Shown here piece by piece: positions 9,882-21,148 of a stretch of 64,000 nt of DNA. Every line of letters begins with the position of its first letter. Position 1 is the stretch's first letter. The notes under the pieces were generated by a model that was not told the DNA's origin, ran no database searches, and worked only from the letters and a program-made list of their open reading frames with translations. The stretch spans positions 1,922,501 to 1,986,500 of the forward strand of contig CANJKZ010000777.1 of assembly GCA_947471745.1 (NCBI GenBank), written 5' to 3'. This DNA is from Closterium sp. Naga37s-1. Lineage: Eukaryota > Streptophyta > Zygnematophyceae > Desmidiales > Closteriaceae. The position numbers were made by a program, and so were the translations under genes.

Positions 9882-12800
9882 ATGGCGGCGTGGGGAGCGC
9901 TAGCAACCCGAGGAGCGGCCGTCGCCGCGAATGGCGCTCTCGTCACGTGCGACGCTCGGCGACAAGCAGTCGCTGGCCTCGTCACCCGTCGCACGCAGTC
10001 GCCAGGCTTGTCGCTTCGTCGCCAACCTCACTGCTCAAATTGTCCCAAATTCCCGAATTCTTCGCACTCCTCGCGAGAATCGAGTACGCAATTGCGGAAT
10101 CAGCTCGTTCCCGGAATTCCGAAGCGAGTTCGACGAAGGGGCGCCGGTATTGACGGCGGGGATTGCGGCAGACATGGCCAGCGAGGGCTAGTGGGGGTCG
10201 CGCAGGCAAGTGTCGACTTCGTGGAGTTCACCGCGTCGCTCGACACCAACATTCCGCACCGAGAACGACCAGAGGTAGGCTTGTGACTTTCGAAACGTTT
10301 CAACGTTCATCTCACTCGGCAAGTAACTCTTGAGGCCCCCCAAAAGGCGATGGGGGACTGCGTGTAATTCTATTCACCACGTCGCTCGACACCAACATTC
10401 CGCTCCGAGAACGACCAGAGGTAAGGTCCTGGATCTCGAGGTAAGCTGTTGAGGCGCCATAAAACGGGCTTGGGGACTTGGTGGAATTCACAGCGTCGCT
10501 TGGCACCAACATTCCGCCGCGGTAACGTCCTGAGGTAGCCCTCTCCGCACCATCTGCCGCTGCGCTTTCGCCGTCAGGGCTTTCCAGTCCCACCCATTCT
10601 TACGCTCTCGTGTCCACAAACTGCTGTTTGGAGCAGATTTCATGTACCTACGCCACATGTGACTTTTGAGTCGACTCAAGAGTCAAATTTCATGTACCTA
10701 CGCCACATGTGACTTTTGAGTCGACTCAAGAGTCAAATTTCATGTACCTACGCCACATGTCACAGCGGACTGCGCGCACTCATCTTTTGAGCAATTTTTT
10801 AGAATTCTAAAGAACCAGTCAGATTTTCCTTCCTGCCCTTTCTCTCTCGCTGCACCCGCCACGTCAGCAGGCGCCCCTCCAAAAGTACCTGGAGAGTCCG
10901 AACCAGGACTTGAGCCGCCTTCCTGAGTTGACTAAAAAATCCCCTTAATCTTCCCGCTCCTGCCCCTCCCTCTTGCTCTACCCGTCACCAGGCGCCCTTC
11001 CACGAGTACTTGGAGAACCCCAACAGAGTCTTTCATGGCACCTTGAGTCACACTCAAACAAGCCATCGTCTTCACCCTCCTGCCCTTTCTCTCCATGTAC
11101 CCATCACCAGGCGCCCTTTCACGAGTACTTGGAGAATCCTAACAGAGTCTTTGACGCTTTCTTCCCGGACAAGCAGCGCTCTGAAAAGCTCTCCGAGGTG
11201 AGGGAGTTGACAGCAGTGTTGGGTGCCACGCTCTGCTATGCTGCCTTTTCACCTCTTCTTCCCATGTGACGATTGATAGGAGTGGTGTGATGCATGCTGG
11301 TGGTTTGAGGAGGCAAGCAGGAGACGGGTCGAATCAAGACAAGTGTTGGTCAACATCCGTTTTTGAAAGCCAAAGAGCATCCAATCACAACCACTGTGTA
11401 CGTACGGGAACATGCGCATTCAGCTGGGCATTCTTGATCTCTATTGTGCAGGACGACTGGCGGATCCACATGCTGCCAATCACGTTCTTCCTCGTCACAG
11501 CGCACCCAATAGTGGACGCACCCACCCAATCGAGAGCAAATCTTCCTCGACCGCCGCCCCTCCCCTCTGCTTTTCGAGGCGCGTCAGAGATCACTTTTGC
11601 ATCCCTATGTTGATCACATGTACTGCTGTGCTGCCCATCCTGCCATCATCCATTCCCCCATCACGGATACAGGACCTGTGGCGCATCCACATGCTGCCAA
11701 TCACGTTGATCCTCGTCACGGCGCGCCCAATAGTGGACATGCGAATTTTCCTCGACCAACCCTCTCCAGTGCTCGACCGAGTCCGAGAAGCTTCCTCCGT
11801 GAAGCATGTCATGCGCCTGCAAGCGGTGAGACGCCCTTTCATCCCTTGTGATCCTTGTCACAGCGTGCCCAATAGTGGACACGCGCATCTTCCTCGCGAC
11901 ACGCTTTATGCGTGAAGTGCCACTAGGAGCAGAGCAGTGAGGCGCAAGCAGAGGTGATGTCGTTGAAAATGGTAATCGCTGCATGCTCTGGTGTGGCACA
12001 AAGGCAAGTCATCTCGTGCTCTTCCATTGCATGCAGGGCCACATCAGCAACTTCATTGCACAGTTGCCCCTCATTGCATTGCCCTCGTCAATGTCTCCTC
12101 CAATATAACGCATGATCTGGGAGGTGCCTAAAAAATAAATCGGTTTCCTCCACACACTTGCTCCGCTTGTCACACACGCCCTTCCTTGCCTATCCATGCT
12201 CCCTCTTCCCGTATGAGACTAACTGGGAGCTGAAAGGAGTGGACTACGATCCTGCCAACTTCTCTCTGGACGTGCACAGGTGGATCTTGAGTCGACTAAA
12301 CCGTCTCTCCTTCCCTTTCCCGGTGCTCTGTCCCATAACAACAGACCAACTGGGAGCTCAAGGGAGTGGACTACGACCCGGCCAACTTCTCCCTCGACGT
12401 GCGCGGATCCCTCTTTGCCCAGTCCGCCGCCCGGCCGAACCAGCCCACCGTTGTCACCAGCTATGCCAGCAGCAGCAGGCAGGCACAGGGGAACGGCTCT
12501 AGCTTCAGCTTCAGTAGCAGCAGCAGCAGTAGCAGCAGTAGCAGCAGCAGTGGGAATGGCAGCGCCACCATGACTGCTTACAGTAGCTCCAGCAGATCTG
12601 GCAGTAGTAGCAGCAGCAGTAGTAGCATGAGCTATGGTGGCCGGCAGAGTGCCGCCCGGAGTATGCTGCGGGGACAGATGGCGGTGACGGTGGGCATGCA
12701 GGTGCCGCCCAACCTCTTCCTTGTGCCCCGCCAGTCCATTGAAGCTGTTGGTAGCGCGGTGAGTTGGCAGGCAGTGTGGTGAGTTGGCAGCATGTTGTGT

Positions 12801-14668
12801 GACAATGTACTGGTTTGGCAGAACGGTGACGGTGGGCATGCAGGTGCCACCCAACCTCTTCCTCGTGCCACGGCAGTCCGTTGAAGCTGTTGGCAGCGCG
12901 GTGAGCTGGCAGCAATGAGTTGGCAGCAATGAGTTGGCAGGCAGTGTGGTGAGTTAGCAGCATGTTGTGTGACAATGTATCGGTTTGGCAGAACGGTGAC
13001 GGTGGGCATGCAGGTGCCACCCTACCTCGTCCTCGTGCCCAGCCAGTCCATAGAGAATGTTGGTAGCGCAGTGAGTCGGCAGCGGTGAACTAGCATGGCT
13101 AGCTGGCAGCACTGTGAGTTGGCAATGCAGTGAATCTGCATCGCAGTGCCGCCCAACCTCTTCCTTGTGTGTCTTCAGTCCATCGAGAAAGCAGCACACT
13201 GAGTTGGCGGCGGGCTGGGTTGGCAGCTTGGTGTGCTTTCTAGTCATTTTGGATCTCTGAGTTGACCTGTGGTCTCTGACCTGAGTTGACCTGTGGTCTC
13301 TGACCTGAGTTGACCTGAGTTGACCTGAGTCTGGCGAGATCTCTGAACTGTGGTCGTTGGCCTTGCCTCCACCCCTCTACTCACTTCCACGTGTTGCCGC
13401 AGCTGCTAGCAGCAATGAAGAACAGGGTGAACAACCGAGTTCGCAATGAAGAACAGGGTGAACAACCGAGTTCGCAATGAAGAACAGGGTGAACAACTGA
13501 GTTCGCAATGAAGAACAGGGTGAACAACCGAGTTCGCAATGAAGAACAGGGTGAACAACCGAGTTCGCAATGAAGAACAGGGTGAACAACCGAGTTCGCA
13601 ATGAAGAACAGGGTGAACAACCGAGTTCGCAATGAAGAACAGGGTGAACAACCGAGTTCGCAATGAAGAACAGGGTGAACAACCGAGCTTGCAATGAAGA
13701 ACAGGGTGAACAACCGAGCTCGCAATGAAGAACAGGGTGAACAACCGAGTTCGCAATGAAGAACAGGGTGAACAACCGAGTTCGCAATGAAAAACAGGGT
13801 GAACAACCGAGTTCGCAATGAAGAACAGGGTGAACAACCGAGTTCGCAATGAAGAATAGGGTGAACAACCAAGTTCGCAGCAACTATACCAGTGCTGGGT
13901 ATAGTTCTCATCGCCCTTCCCTCCTCCCATTCTGTTTGCATCAGGTGTTTCAGCAGCTGCTAGCATCAATGAAAGACTGGGGGAACAACTGAGTTGTCAA
14001 CAACTATACCTAGTGCACTCGTCGCCCTTCCCTCGCCCCACTCTGTTTGGTTCCAGGTGTTGCAGCAGCTGCTAGCGTGAATGCAAAAACAGAGTTAACA
14101 ACCGAGTTCTCAACAACTGTACCAACCGCACGCGTCGTCCTTCTCTTCCCTCCTCCCATTGTGTTTCCTTCCAGGTGTTGCAGCAGCTGCTAGCGTCAAT
14201 GAAAGACAGAATGATCAACCGAGTTCTCAGCAACCATACCAAGTGCACTCATCGGCCTTCCCTTCCCTCCTCCCGTTGTGTTTGCACCAGGTGTTGCAGC
14301 AGCTGCTAGCATCAAGGAAAGACCGGGTGAGCAACCGCTTTCTCAACAATTTTACCAACAGCACGCGTTGTCCTTCCCCTCCTTCCTCCCATTGTGTTTG
14401 CATCAGGTGTTGCAGCAGCTGCTAGCATCAATGGACAGAGTGAACAACCGAGTTCTCAGTGACTATCCCGAGTTCTCTGCAATTGTACCAACCACACTCG
14501 TCGCCCTTCCCTTCCTTCCATCGTGTTTGCTTTCAGGTGTTGCAGCAGCTGCTGGCATCAATGAAGGACAGAGTGAACAACCGAGTTCTCAGCGACTATG
14601 CCAGGTTCACAGCTGAGCGCGCCCGCTCTGCTGCCACTTCAAGGCGCCTCCCCAACTCCAACGCCTAA
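9882..14668 (+). CDS. DUF1997-family protein, probably plastid-targeted
   Basis: Five exons, all separated by phase-0 introns: 9882-10274, 11111-11197, 11673-11825, 12345-12758 and 14537-14668 (393 codons with stop). The Arg/Ala-rich first exon looks like a transit peptide. The rest follows the DUF1997 order as I remember it: FVEFTASLDTNIP; APFHEYLENPNRVFDAFFPD; DLWRIHMLPITLILVTARPI; NWELKGVDYDPANFSLDVRG; a Ser-rich insert; VTVGMQVPPNLFLVPRQSIE; then VLQQLLASMKDRVNNRVLSD followed by YARF. The family is widespread in cyanobacteria and plants; its biochemical role is unknown to me. Every intron carries extra copies of the adjacent exon ends (separate entries). I chose the copies that keep both splice sites and an open frame, so alternative use of a copy is possible. 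Confidence 0.8.
10368..10536 (+). repeat. Two decayed copies of the DUF1997 exon 1 3' end
   Basis: Segments 10368-10424 and 10477-10536 repeat the exon 1 end (coding SLDTNIPHRERPE) with its GT donor. They are separated from each other and from exon 1 by decayed TTTTGAG-GCGC-CTCAAAA palindromes at 10328-10346 and 10447-10464. Confidence 0.85.
10637..10762. repeat. 50-bp tandem repeat, 2.5 copies, each junction a TTTTGAG-TCGA-CTCAAGA palindrome
   Basis: The unit with core TTTCATGTACCTACGCCACA repeats at a 50-bp period; palindromes lie at 10664-10681 and 10714-10731. Within intron 1 of the DUF1997 gene. Confidence 0.9.
10866..11060 (+). repeat. Two upstream partial copies of DUF1997 exon 2
   Basis: 10866-10912 and 10981-11037 repeat the acceptor and 5' half of exon 2 (APFHEYLENPNRVF). 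They are separated by decayed palindromes at about 10920-10939 (TGAG-TTGA-CTAAAA) and 11043-11058 (TTGAG-TCACA-CTCAAA). Confidence 0.85.
11451..11517 (+). repeat. Upstream partial copy of DUF1997 exon 3
   Basis: Has a CAG acceptor and encodes DDWRIHMLPITFFLVTAHPI, nearly the same as exon 3, but lacks a donor before the frame degenerates. A further 3' fragment lies at 11848-11895. Confidence 0.8.
12219..12300 (+). repeat. Upstream partial copy of DUF1997 exon 4, followed by a palindrome
   Basis: 12219-12279 codes TNWELKGVDYDPANFSLDVH, matching the start of exon 4. A TTGAG-TCGA-CTAAA palindrome at 12287-12300 separates it from the intact exon. Confidence 0.85.
12820..13190 (+). repeat. Three downstream partial copies of the DUF1997 exon 4 3' end
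   Basis: Copies at about 12820-12899, 12990-13070 and 13139-13187 repeat the segment coding VTVGMQVPPNLFLVP and its GTGAG donor, with growing divergence. Confidence 0.8.
13391..14450 (+). repeat. Six upstream copies of the DUF1997 terminal exon 5' end
   Basis: GTGTTGCAGCAGCTGCTAGC or a close variant, following a CAG acceptor, occurs at about 13391, 13946, 14056, 14175, 14291 and 14406 before the intact exon at 14537. From 13946 on, spacing is about 110-130 bp. Confidence 0.85.
13412..13876. repeat. 31-bp minisatellite, about 15 copies, derived from exon sequence
   Basis: The unit starting GCAATGAAGAACAGGGTGAA is repeated almost perfectly. It matches the terminal exon stretch coding MKDRVNNRV of the same gene. 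It starts inside the first upstream copy of that exon, so the array grew from exon DNA. Confidence 0.9.
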
Positions 14669-14784
14669 CGTGTGGGCAGCTTGTCAGTGCATAGCGTACC
14701 GGTACCAGCATTTGAGACGTCTCAAAAGTACTCTTTCTAACGTGTGGGCAGCTTGTCAGTGCATAGCGCACCGGTACCGGTACC
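14665..14784. repeat. Tandem duplication bridged by a TTTGAG-ACGT-CTCAAAA palindrome
   Basis: About 45 bp at 14665-14709 (starting at the DUF1997 stop codon) recurs at 14737-14784. The palindrome occupies 14711-14727 between them. Confidence 0.9.
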
Positions 14785-15570
14785 AACATGAGCTTGCCTC
14801 ATCCTAAACCCTCACGGGTAGCATATCACGATTCACACCACCAACACCAGTTGTCAAGCACACTTCCTGCCCTGCCGCACCACCTCAACCTGACCTCCCA
14901 ACTCCAAGCACATCAGTGTGCAGTGCAGTGCATGCCACACTGATCTGCCTGTACAAATGACCGAGGAGGCGCACAATAAGAGAGACATATGTAGCTTTAG
15001 GCCTCGAAACCCAGGAGATTTTTCGTACAGTACATCTTGCTTCAGAGCGAGATTCGACACTATCATGACTCATCAGGGCTGAACCTACAGCCTTATCCTG
15101 AGTTTTCAGTACGCAAAATAACCGTTATACTGAAATTACAGGACAATTATTCCTGTTATGCTGTTTTTCCAGGACTAGCACACGACAGCTATCCTGAATT
15201 CAGGAGAATCAGGATAAATTATCCTGATAACTGAGGCCCATGAACCAAGAAAGTTAGTAGTATGATATGGTACCAATCAGCAGGCAATAAGGCTGACATC
15301 AAGGCTAGAAATGATGACATACAGCAGTGATTACGATGCGCAACCTTTCTCAGCAACAGTTAGTTTCAAAGAAAGAGTACCACCTCTCCACTAACCAAGC
15401 ACCTCTCCTTGGTGACAAAAAACAAAAGTCCTCCGGAAAGCAAGCCCACTCAGTTACACCGTTCCTCCACAAAAGCCACTTGCACACCTCATGCCATCCG
15501 TACATCCCCAGCTGGGGGTAAAAAAGGCACCACAACAACGCACCCCCAACCCTCCTCTTCCATGACTACA
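14785..15570. other. Intergenic, no gene seen; short hairpin at 15209-15229
   Basis: Between the DUF1997 3' end and the degenerate tail copies of PRP22. ATCAGGATAA and TTATCCTGAT form 10-bp arms around a single base at 15209-15229, and related TTATCCTGA words occur nearby. No coding signal. Confidence 0.5.
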
Positions 15571-15990
15571 CCCTCTTCTTGCTCAGCTGCCACACACACA
15601 CATTAGTCTCATGATACCAATCACACAGTGGCTCCATGCACTGCAGTGGCTCCATGCACTGCTGACACAGCCCATCAGGCACCCAACGCCTCCTCCTCAC
15701 CTCCACCCAATCCCCCTGCACCCCCTGCACCCCCTGCACCCCCTGCCCCCCTGCCCCTTCTCCCATGCCTACGCCCTCCTCTTTCTCAGCAGCAACGCGT
15801 TCGGCTCATGGTATGGGTCATACAGCGGCTTAATGAATTGCTTATACAGCTCATCACGGACCTCCTCTCCTCACCCCCCACCCTCCCAACCTTCCCCCCC
15901 TTTACGACCGCCTCTTGCTCAGCCGCCATGCGTTGGGCTCATGGTACCGGTCATACAGCAGCTCGATCCGCTCCTGAGAGGATTCACAAA
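15571..15990 (-). repeat. Decayed copies of the PRP22 C-terminal coding end
   Basis: Three degenerate minus-strand copies (about 15571-15660, 15780-15850 and 15910-15980) resemble the exon end coding [20 protein letters not shown]. They lie downstream of the real stop at 16046, separated by C-rich sequence. Confidence 0.75.
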
Positions 15991-16045
15991 GCAACTCAAC
16001 ACCTCCTCACCCTCATCTGCCCCACCCTCACCCCCCCCTTCCGCT

Positions 16046-19000
16046 TTACGCCCTTCTCTTGCTCAGCCGCCATGCGTTCGGCTCGTGATAACGATCATAC
16101 AGCGGCTCGATGCGCTCCTGCCGCTTCCTCTTGCTCAGCTTCGTGGGATCCGCCTGTCGGAAGAACCGCGGCGCCAGCTCCACCAGCCATCTTGGATCAA
16201 TCAGCGTGCACTCCCTCATGTACTCTTTAGTCGTCATCACCAGCTCGTGGTATAAAACCCAGTCGGGTTGGCGCTGGAAGAGCGCTGAGGAGGGGTGGAT
16301 GTAGACGGGCTGGTTCTCCACGATGCTGCGGTAGCCCTCTTGAGGATCCTTGCGGGCCGCATGGAAGAAGAAGCCTGAGCAGAGGGCTTTGCGGATCTTG
16401 ATGAAGTTTCTGCCTGCTGATACCACGTCCAGCTTGTACCTGGGTGGGGGATGGAGAGATGAGGGGCATGCAGGGGCGAGGGAATGAGGAAACGGACAAA
16501 AGGAGACACAAAGAAGGGAGTCTCTGGTGAGAGAGCGGAGGAGGGGTGGATTTAGACGGGCTGGTTCTCCACGATGCTCCGGTAGCCCTCTTGTGGGACC
16601 TGGCGTGCTGCATGGAAGAAGAAGCCTGAACACATGGCTTTCTGGATTTCAATCAATTTGGGACCGGCCGAGACAACGTCCAGCTTGTACCTGCATGCGT
16701 GTGCGGAACGGGGAGGAGAGGGGAAGGGAGGAGAGGAGGGGCGAGAGGGGGGGCGGGGGGCGGGACGAGGAGGTTGACCCCCCACAATCTAGGTCACAAT
16801 CACCACCCCTTCTATCCCAACCCCCATCCCCCCCTTTCCCCCATTCAAACCCACCGGTCCATGATGGTGAGAAGCTGTTTCCTTACATCCTGCGCGCGCC
16901 TCAACGACCGGCTCTGCACAAAGTTCTCGTAGCACCACGGCCCGGAGAAGTTCTTGGCCTTCCACGCCTCGTACACCGCCAGCAGCGTCAGGTGGTCCCC
17001 CTCGGGCTGAAAGAACTTGGCCTTCTTCTGATGCCTGTGACTCGACTCACAACCCGCCCACCTGATCCCCACTACCCACCCACCCCGTTTCTTCCCCCCT
17101 CAACTCACCGGTCCATGATCGTGAGGAGTTGCTTCCTCACGTCCTGCGCGCGCCGCAGCGACCGGCTCTGCACAAAGTTCTCATAGCACCACGGCCCTGA
17201 AAAGTTCTTGGCCTTCCACGCCTCGTACACAGCCAGCAGCGTCAGGTGGTCCCCCTCGGGCTGGAAAAACTTGGCCTTCTTCTGATCCGCCTGCGCCTGC
17301 TTCTCGCGCGGCCGGTAAAAGATATTCTGCGCCTGCAGCATCGCGATGATCGTCAGAATCTCCTCGGAGCAACCCAGATCCACGCTCGCGATCAGCGTCT
17401 TCGACAGCGGCGGCTCGAGCGGAAACTCGGCCATTTTCCGCCCGAGCTTCGTCAGCAGCCCCTCCTCATCCAGCGCTCCGAGATTGTACAGCTGCTCCAT
17501 GGCGGAGATTAAAGCCTGGGGTGGTGGCGGGTCCATGAAGTCAAACGCCAGCAGGTCATTGATGCCCATGGCTTTAAGAGTTAGGGTTGTCATGCCCAGG
17601 TTGGTGCGCTGGATTTCGGGCACTGTGGTGGGCAGCATTTCGTTGCGGTACGCGCTTTCCGTGTACAGCCGGTAGCACTTCCCCGGACCTGTGCGTCCGG
17701 CTCGGCCGGCCCTCTGCCGCGCCGAGGCTTGGGAGATGGGTGTGATGACGAGGGAATCGAGACCCAGCTTCGGGTTGTAGACTTTTTGCTTGGCAAAGCC
17801 CGGATCAACCACGTAGTAGATCCCATCAATGGTCAGGGATGCTTCTGCGATGTTAGTGGCCACGACGACTTTTCGGGTGCCCGGTGGGGCAGGGTCGAAG
17901 ATTCTCGTCTGCATTTCGCTGGGCAGGGAGCTGTACACGGGCAGGATGATAAGTTCCGGGACCGACGGCCCGAGCCCTTTGATTCGCTCGTACAGAATCT
18001 GGCATGACGTGTCAATCTCCTCCTGCCCGGTCAGAAACAAAAGAATGTCGCCCTCAGGTTCGGTCAGGTGAATCTGCATCACCGTAATCAGGGCAGCATC
18101 CAAATAATCCGTCTCAGGCGCCTTCGTATACAACACCTCCACCGGAAAAGTCCTGCCCGGAATCGTAAAAATCGGGCACTGGAAAAAGTAATTCGAAAAC
18201 TTCTCCGCATCCAGGGTCGCCGACGTAACAATCAGCCGCATGTCCTTCCTCTTCACCAGCAAATCTTTCAACAGCCCGAACAGCACATCGGTATGAATAG
18301 TCCTCTCGTGCGCCTCATCCAGCATAATCACCGAATAAGAACTTAAATCCTCATCCACCAGAATCTCCCTCAGAAGCATGCCATCCGTCATGTACTTAAT
18401 CACCGTCTCGGGACTCGTGCAATCCTCAAACCGGATCGCATACCCCACCTCTTCCCCCAACCGGCACCCAAACTCCTCAGCCACACGCTTGGCAACGGAC
18501 ATAGCCGCCACACGCCGCGGCTGCGTGCACCCAATTCTCCCCTTGCTCGTATACCCCGCCTCGGCCAAATACTGCGTCATCTGCGTGGTTTTCCCGGACC
18601 CTGTCTCGCCGATCACCACCAGCACCTGGTTTTCGTTCACAGCCTGGATCAGCTCGTTTTTCAGCTTGTAGATTGGCAGGCTCTGCCGCTGCTCCTGCAT
18701 CGAAAGCTTCGACCGCTGCCCGAACGTGGGCGCCTTGCCAAACGCGTCTTTCTTCCACTCGGGCATGTCATACGCGGCGAGCCCCACGCCCCTCAGCTCC
18801 TGCGCGAGGTGCCTCTCGCCGGATTCCGGCATCGGATCTTCCCACGGACGGTTCAGATCTTTCGGGATGCTGTCCAGCATGCTGCGCTGCTGCTGCTCGC
18901 GCAGCTCGCGGCGCTCCTTGGCGAGCGCGGACTGCGTCATGGCGGCGCGCTGCAGCGACCCGTCAGGATTCTTAACGATCTTAACAGGCGACACGTCGAT

Positions 19001-20254
19001 ACTCGCGCGCGTCTGCCCGCGGAGAAACGCCGGCTCGTCTTCGTTCAACTCGATCTCTACTTCCTGCTCCTCGCCCTCGTCCTGATAAAGCAGCCCCCCG
19101 CCTTCGTCGTCGTACTGTGGGTAATCCGTCACGTCTAGAACCCCCGAGGCGACTAACTGCTGCGCCTCCCATCGCTCTGGAGACGACATCCGACGGCCAG
19201 GACGCCGCCCCGTGGCGTTATCCTCTTCCACGATGCGGATCCCGGATAATCCGCGCGTGCCCGGCCCGGCCGGGTTGCTGCGGTCGTCGCCCTCCCCGTC
19301 CCCTTCCGCGGAAGGTTTTTTTTTCATGGGCAGGAGGTCCTTGCCCGTTTTCTGATCCACGTCACGGATGCTGAGAGAGAGTTTCTGCCCGGACATGCTG
19401 ATCACCTTCACCCACACCTCTTGATCCCTCTCCACCGCGTCCTTTGCGCTGTTAATCCGCCGCGACGCGATCTGCGACACGTGCACCAGTCCCTCCTTTT
19501 TTTCGTGGCTGCCCGGGAGGTCTATTTGCACAAAACACCCGAATTCCATGATGCGGGAAACCTTGCCCTTGTAAATGCCGTACACCTCCAACTCGCTGCT
19601 TCTGGGCGGCGGGGGAGGCGGCAGAGCCGGCCGAGGCGGTAGTCGGTCCCTCTCCTCGTCGCCCCTTCGCCTCTCATCCCTATCTCTCCCTCTATCTCTG
19701 TCCCTGTCCCTGTCTCTATCGCCGTCCCTGTCCCTCTCTCTACCCCTGTCTCTGTCTCTGTCTCGGTCCCGATGCCTGTCGCTCCCATCATCATCCCACC
19801 GCCGCCGCCTCCCGTCGTCCCTGTCCCTGTCTCGGTCCCTGTCGCGATCCCTGTCATCGTGGTAACCGTCGCCGTCTCTTCGCCCGTCTCGCGAAGCTTC
19901 GCCAAGCAGCTCCTTCTCCAGAGCTTTCGCCCGTTCCCTGTCATCCGGAACCGCTAGGCCGGGAAATTTCGAGCTGCCCGAGCCGTCGCCCGCTTTCCTT
20001 CCTGAGCCCTTGGATTTGGATTTCGGCGGAAGGACGGCGTGGATGATCGTCAAAAGCGTGCCGACAAAATACTCGGGCAGCTCGGCTCCGTTTTCTTTCA
20101 GGGCAGCGTCAAAAGCGGAGACCGTGAAATTCTGCTGCCCGAGCTCGATAATGAATTCCGCGAGCGTTTTGTCCGCGATGCCGACGTGCGTCTCCAATTC
20201 CGAGCACACCTTGGATACGAGTGAGAGGTACTCTAGCTTCTTCAACGGATCCAT
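16046..20254 (-). CDS. PRP22: DEAH-box splicing helicase PRP22/DHX8
   Basis: Exon 1 is 20254-17109 and exon 2 is 16439-16046 (1179 aa, normal for PRP22/DHX8). The order is: a conserved N-terminal helical domain ([17 protein letters not shown]...); an RD/RS-like Arg-Asp tract (about residues 130-205); an S1 RNA-binding domain (about 219-290); then the DEAH helicase core with GETGSGKTT (about 550), DEAH (about 645), SAT and a [12 protein letters not shown] motif VI; then winged-helix, ratchet and OB regions, ending [17 protein letters not shown]. In yeast and animals Prp22 releases spliced mRNA from the spliceosome and proofreads exon ligation in the nucleus. The single intron 17108-16440 contains two exon-end copies, one with a premature stop. 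The ATG at 20254 is the natural family start. Divergent from IPMS. Confidence 0.95.
16552..16690 (-). pseudogene. Pseudo-exon: copy of PRP22 exon 2 5' part with in-frame stop
   Basis: Starts at a CAG acceptor with YKLDVVSAG and follows exon 2 to IVENQPV, where TAC (Tyr) of the real exon has become TAA. If spliced after exon 1 it would truncate the helicase, so it is a potential poison exon. Confidence 0.85.
16853..17050 (-). pseudogene. Copy of the PRP22 exon 1 3' end with donor, preceded by a degenerate palindrome
   Basis: About 180 bp coding [20 protein letters not shown] through KQLLTIMDR, ending in a GT donor. It lies downstream of the true exon 1 end. TGTGACTCGACTCACA at about 17035-17050, a degraded TTTTGAG-TCGA-CTCAAAA, lies between the two copies. 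Confidence 0.85.
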
Positions 20255-21148
20255 GCCGAGCGGTCAGCTAGCCCCCAATCTTTACAGTTACGCTAGACGC
20301 AATTGTCTGACTTATGGCGGCGAGGAGCCGAAAAGGTACGGAATTCGCTAGATTTTCCACATTAGGCGAGGCACAGAAAGCATTCAATTGAGCCTATGTA
20401 GTGCTAACCTATGTATACCAAGTACGAGGGAGGTACGTGAAGGTTAGCAGAGAGAAGGGTATGTTCGAGTGGGAGTGCATGACAGGGTATGGAAGATACT
20501 AGCAGAACGGAAGAGGGCCTTGAAGTTGGACGAGAAGCAAGGCAAGCAGTGGAACCCTAACTTCGATACTGGAGAACTCGGTAGCAGAGAAGGTAGCAAA
20601 TTTGACGTATGGTTTGGAATAAAATTCTCTACACTTTGTCTTCCCGGTTCTCCAAAACCCTGGGATTTCACGGATCATCAACGGCTGACACAAACCCTCC
20701 TTTTGGATCCAATTCACGCAATTCCCCCTTCCGCGTCCAGGACAAAATCTTGTGCGTCTGACATTCACCTGTTCAACCAATCTGCGCGCGCCATGCAAGC
20801 CCATCTTCCTCGAGGTCGCTACGGGCTGCCTCGCTGGAATCCCTCCCCCTGTACAACTGCTTCCTAGATTCTGCGCCCAACCTGGACAGGGCTCCACGCA
20901 CAGCCTAGCCGATGCATAAACACTCACCCGTTCCCTCCTCTCGGCCCTCACAACTTCACGTTCACAAATTACGTTCCTTGTCACGCATTCTTCGCTTTTG
21001 GTGCTGGTGATTTCTTCAAGTCCTCGCTCTAACCAGCTTACGCATTGGCAGCTTCTATATCAATAGGAACTGTCACCCTTGGTCTTTACGCTCGATTTAA
21101 TTCGTCGTTTCGCCGCCTGCCCGTTCGCTCGGTGCAAACCTAGCAGTC
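20255..21148. promoter_or_regulatory. Divergent intergenic region between PRP22 and IPMS
   Basis: Holds both promoters and 5' leaders. A 132-codon plus-strand frame from 20469 has no recognisable domain and atypical composition, so it is not called. Confidence 0.45.

Noticed and set aside
13412-13876. Regular 31-bp direct repeats suggesting a CRISPR array
   Set aside because: Units are contiguous with no spacers, lie in a eukaryotic intron and match the neighbouring exon.
20469-20867. 132-codon plus-strand frame between PRP22 and IPMS
   Set aside because: No recognisable domain, lies in a divergent promoter region, no splice or family support.
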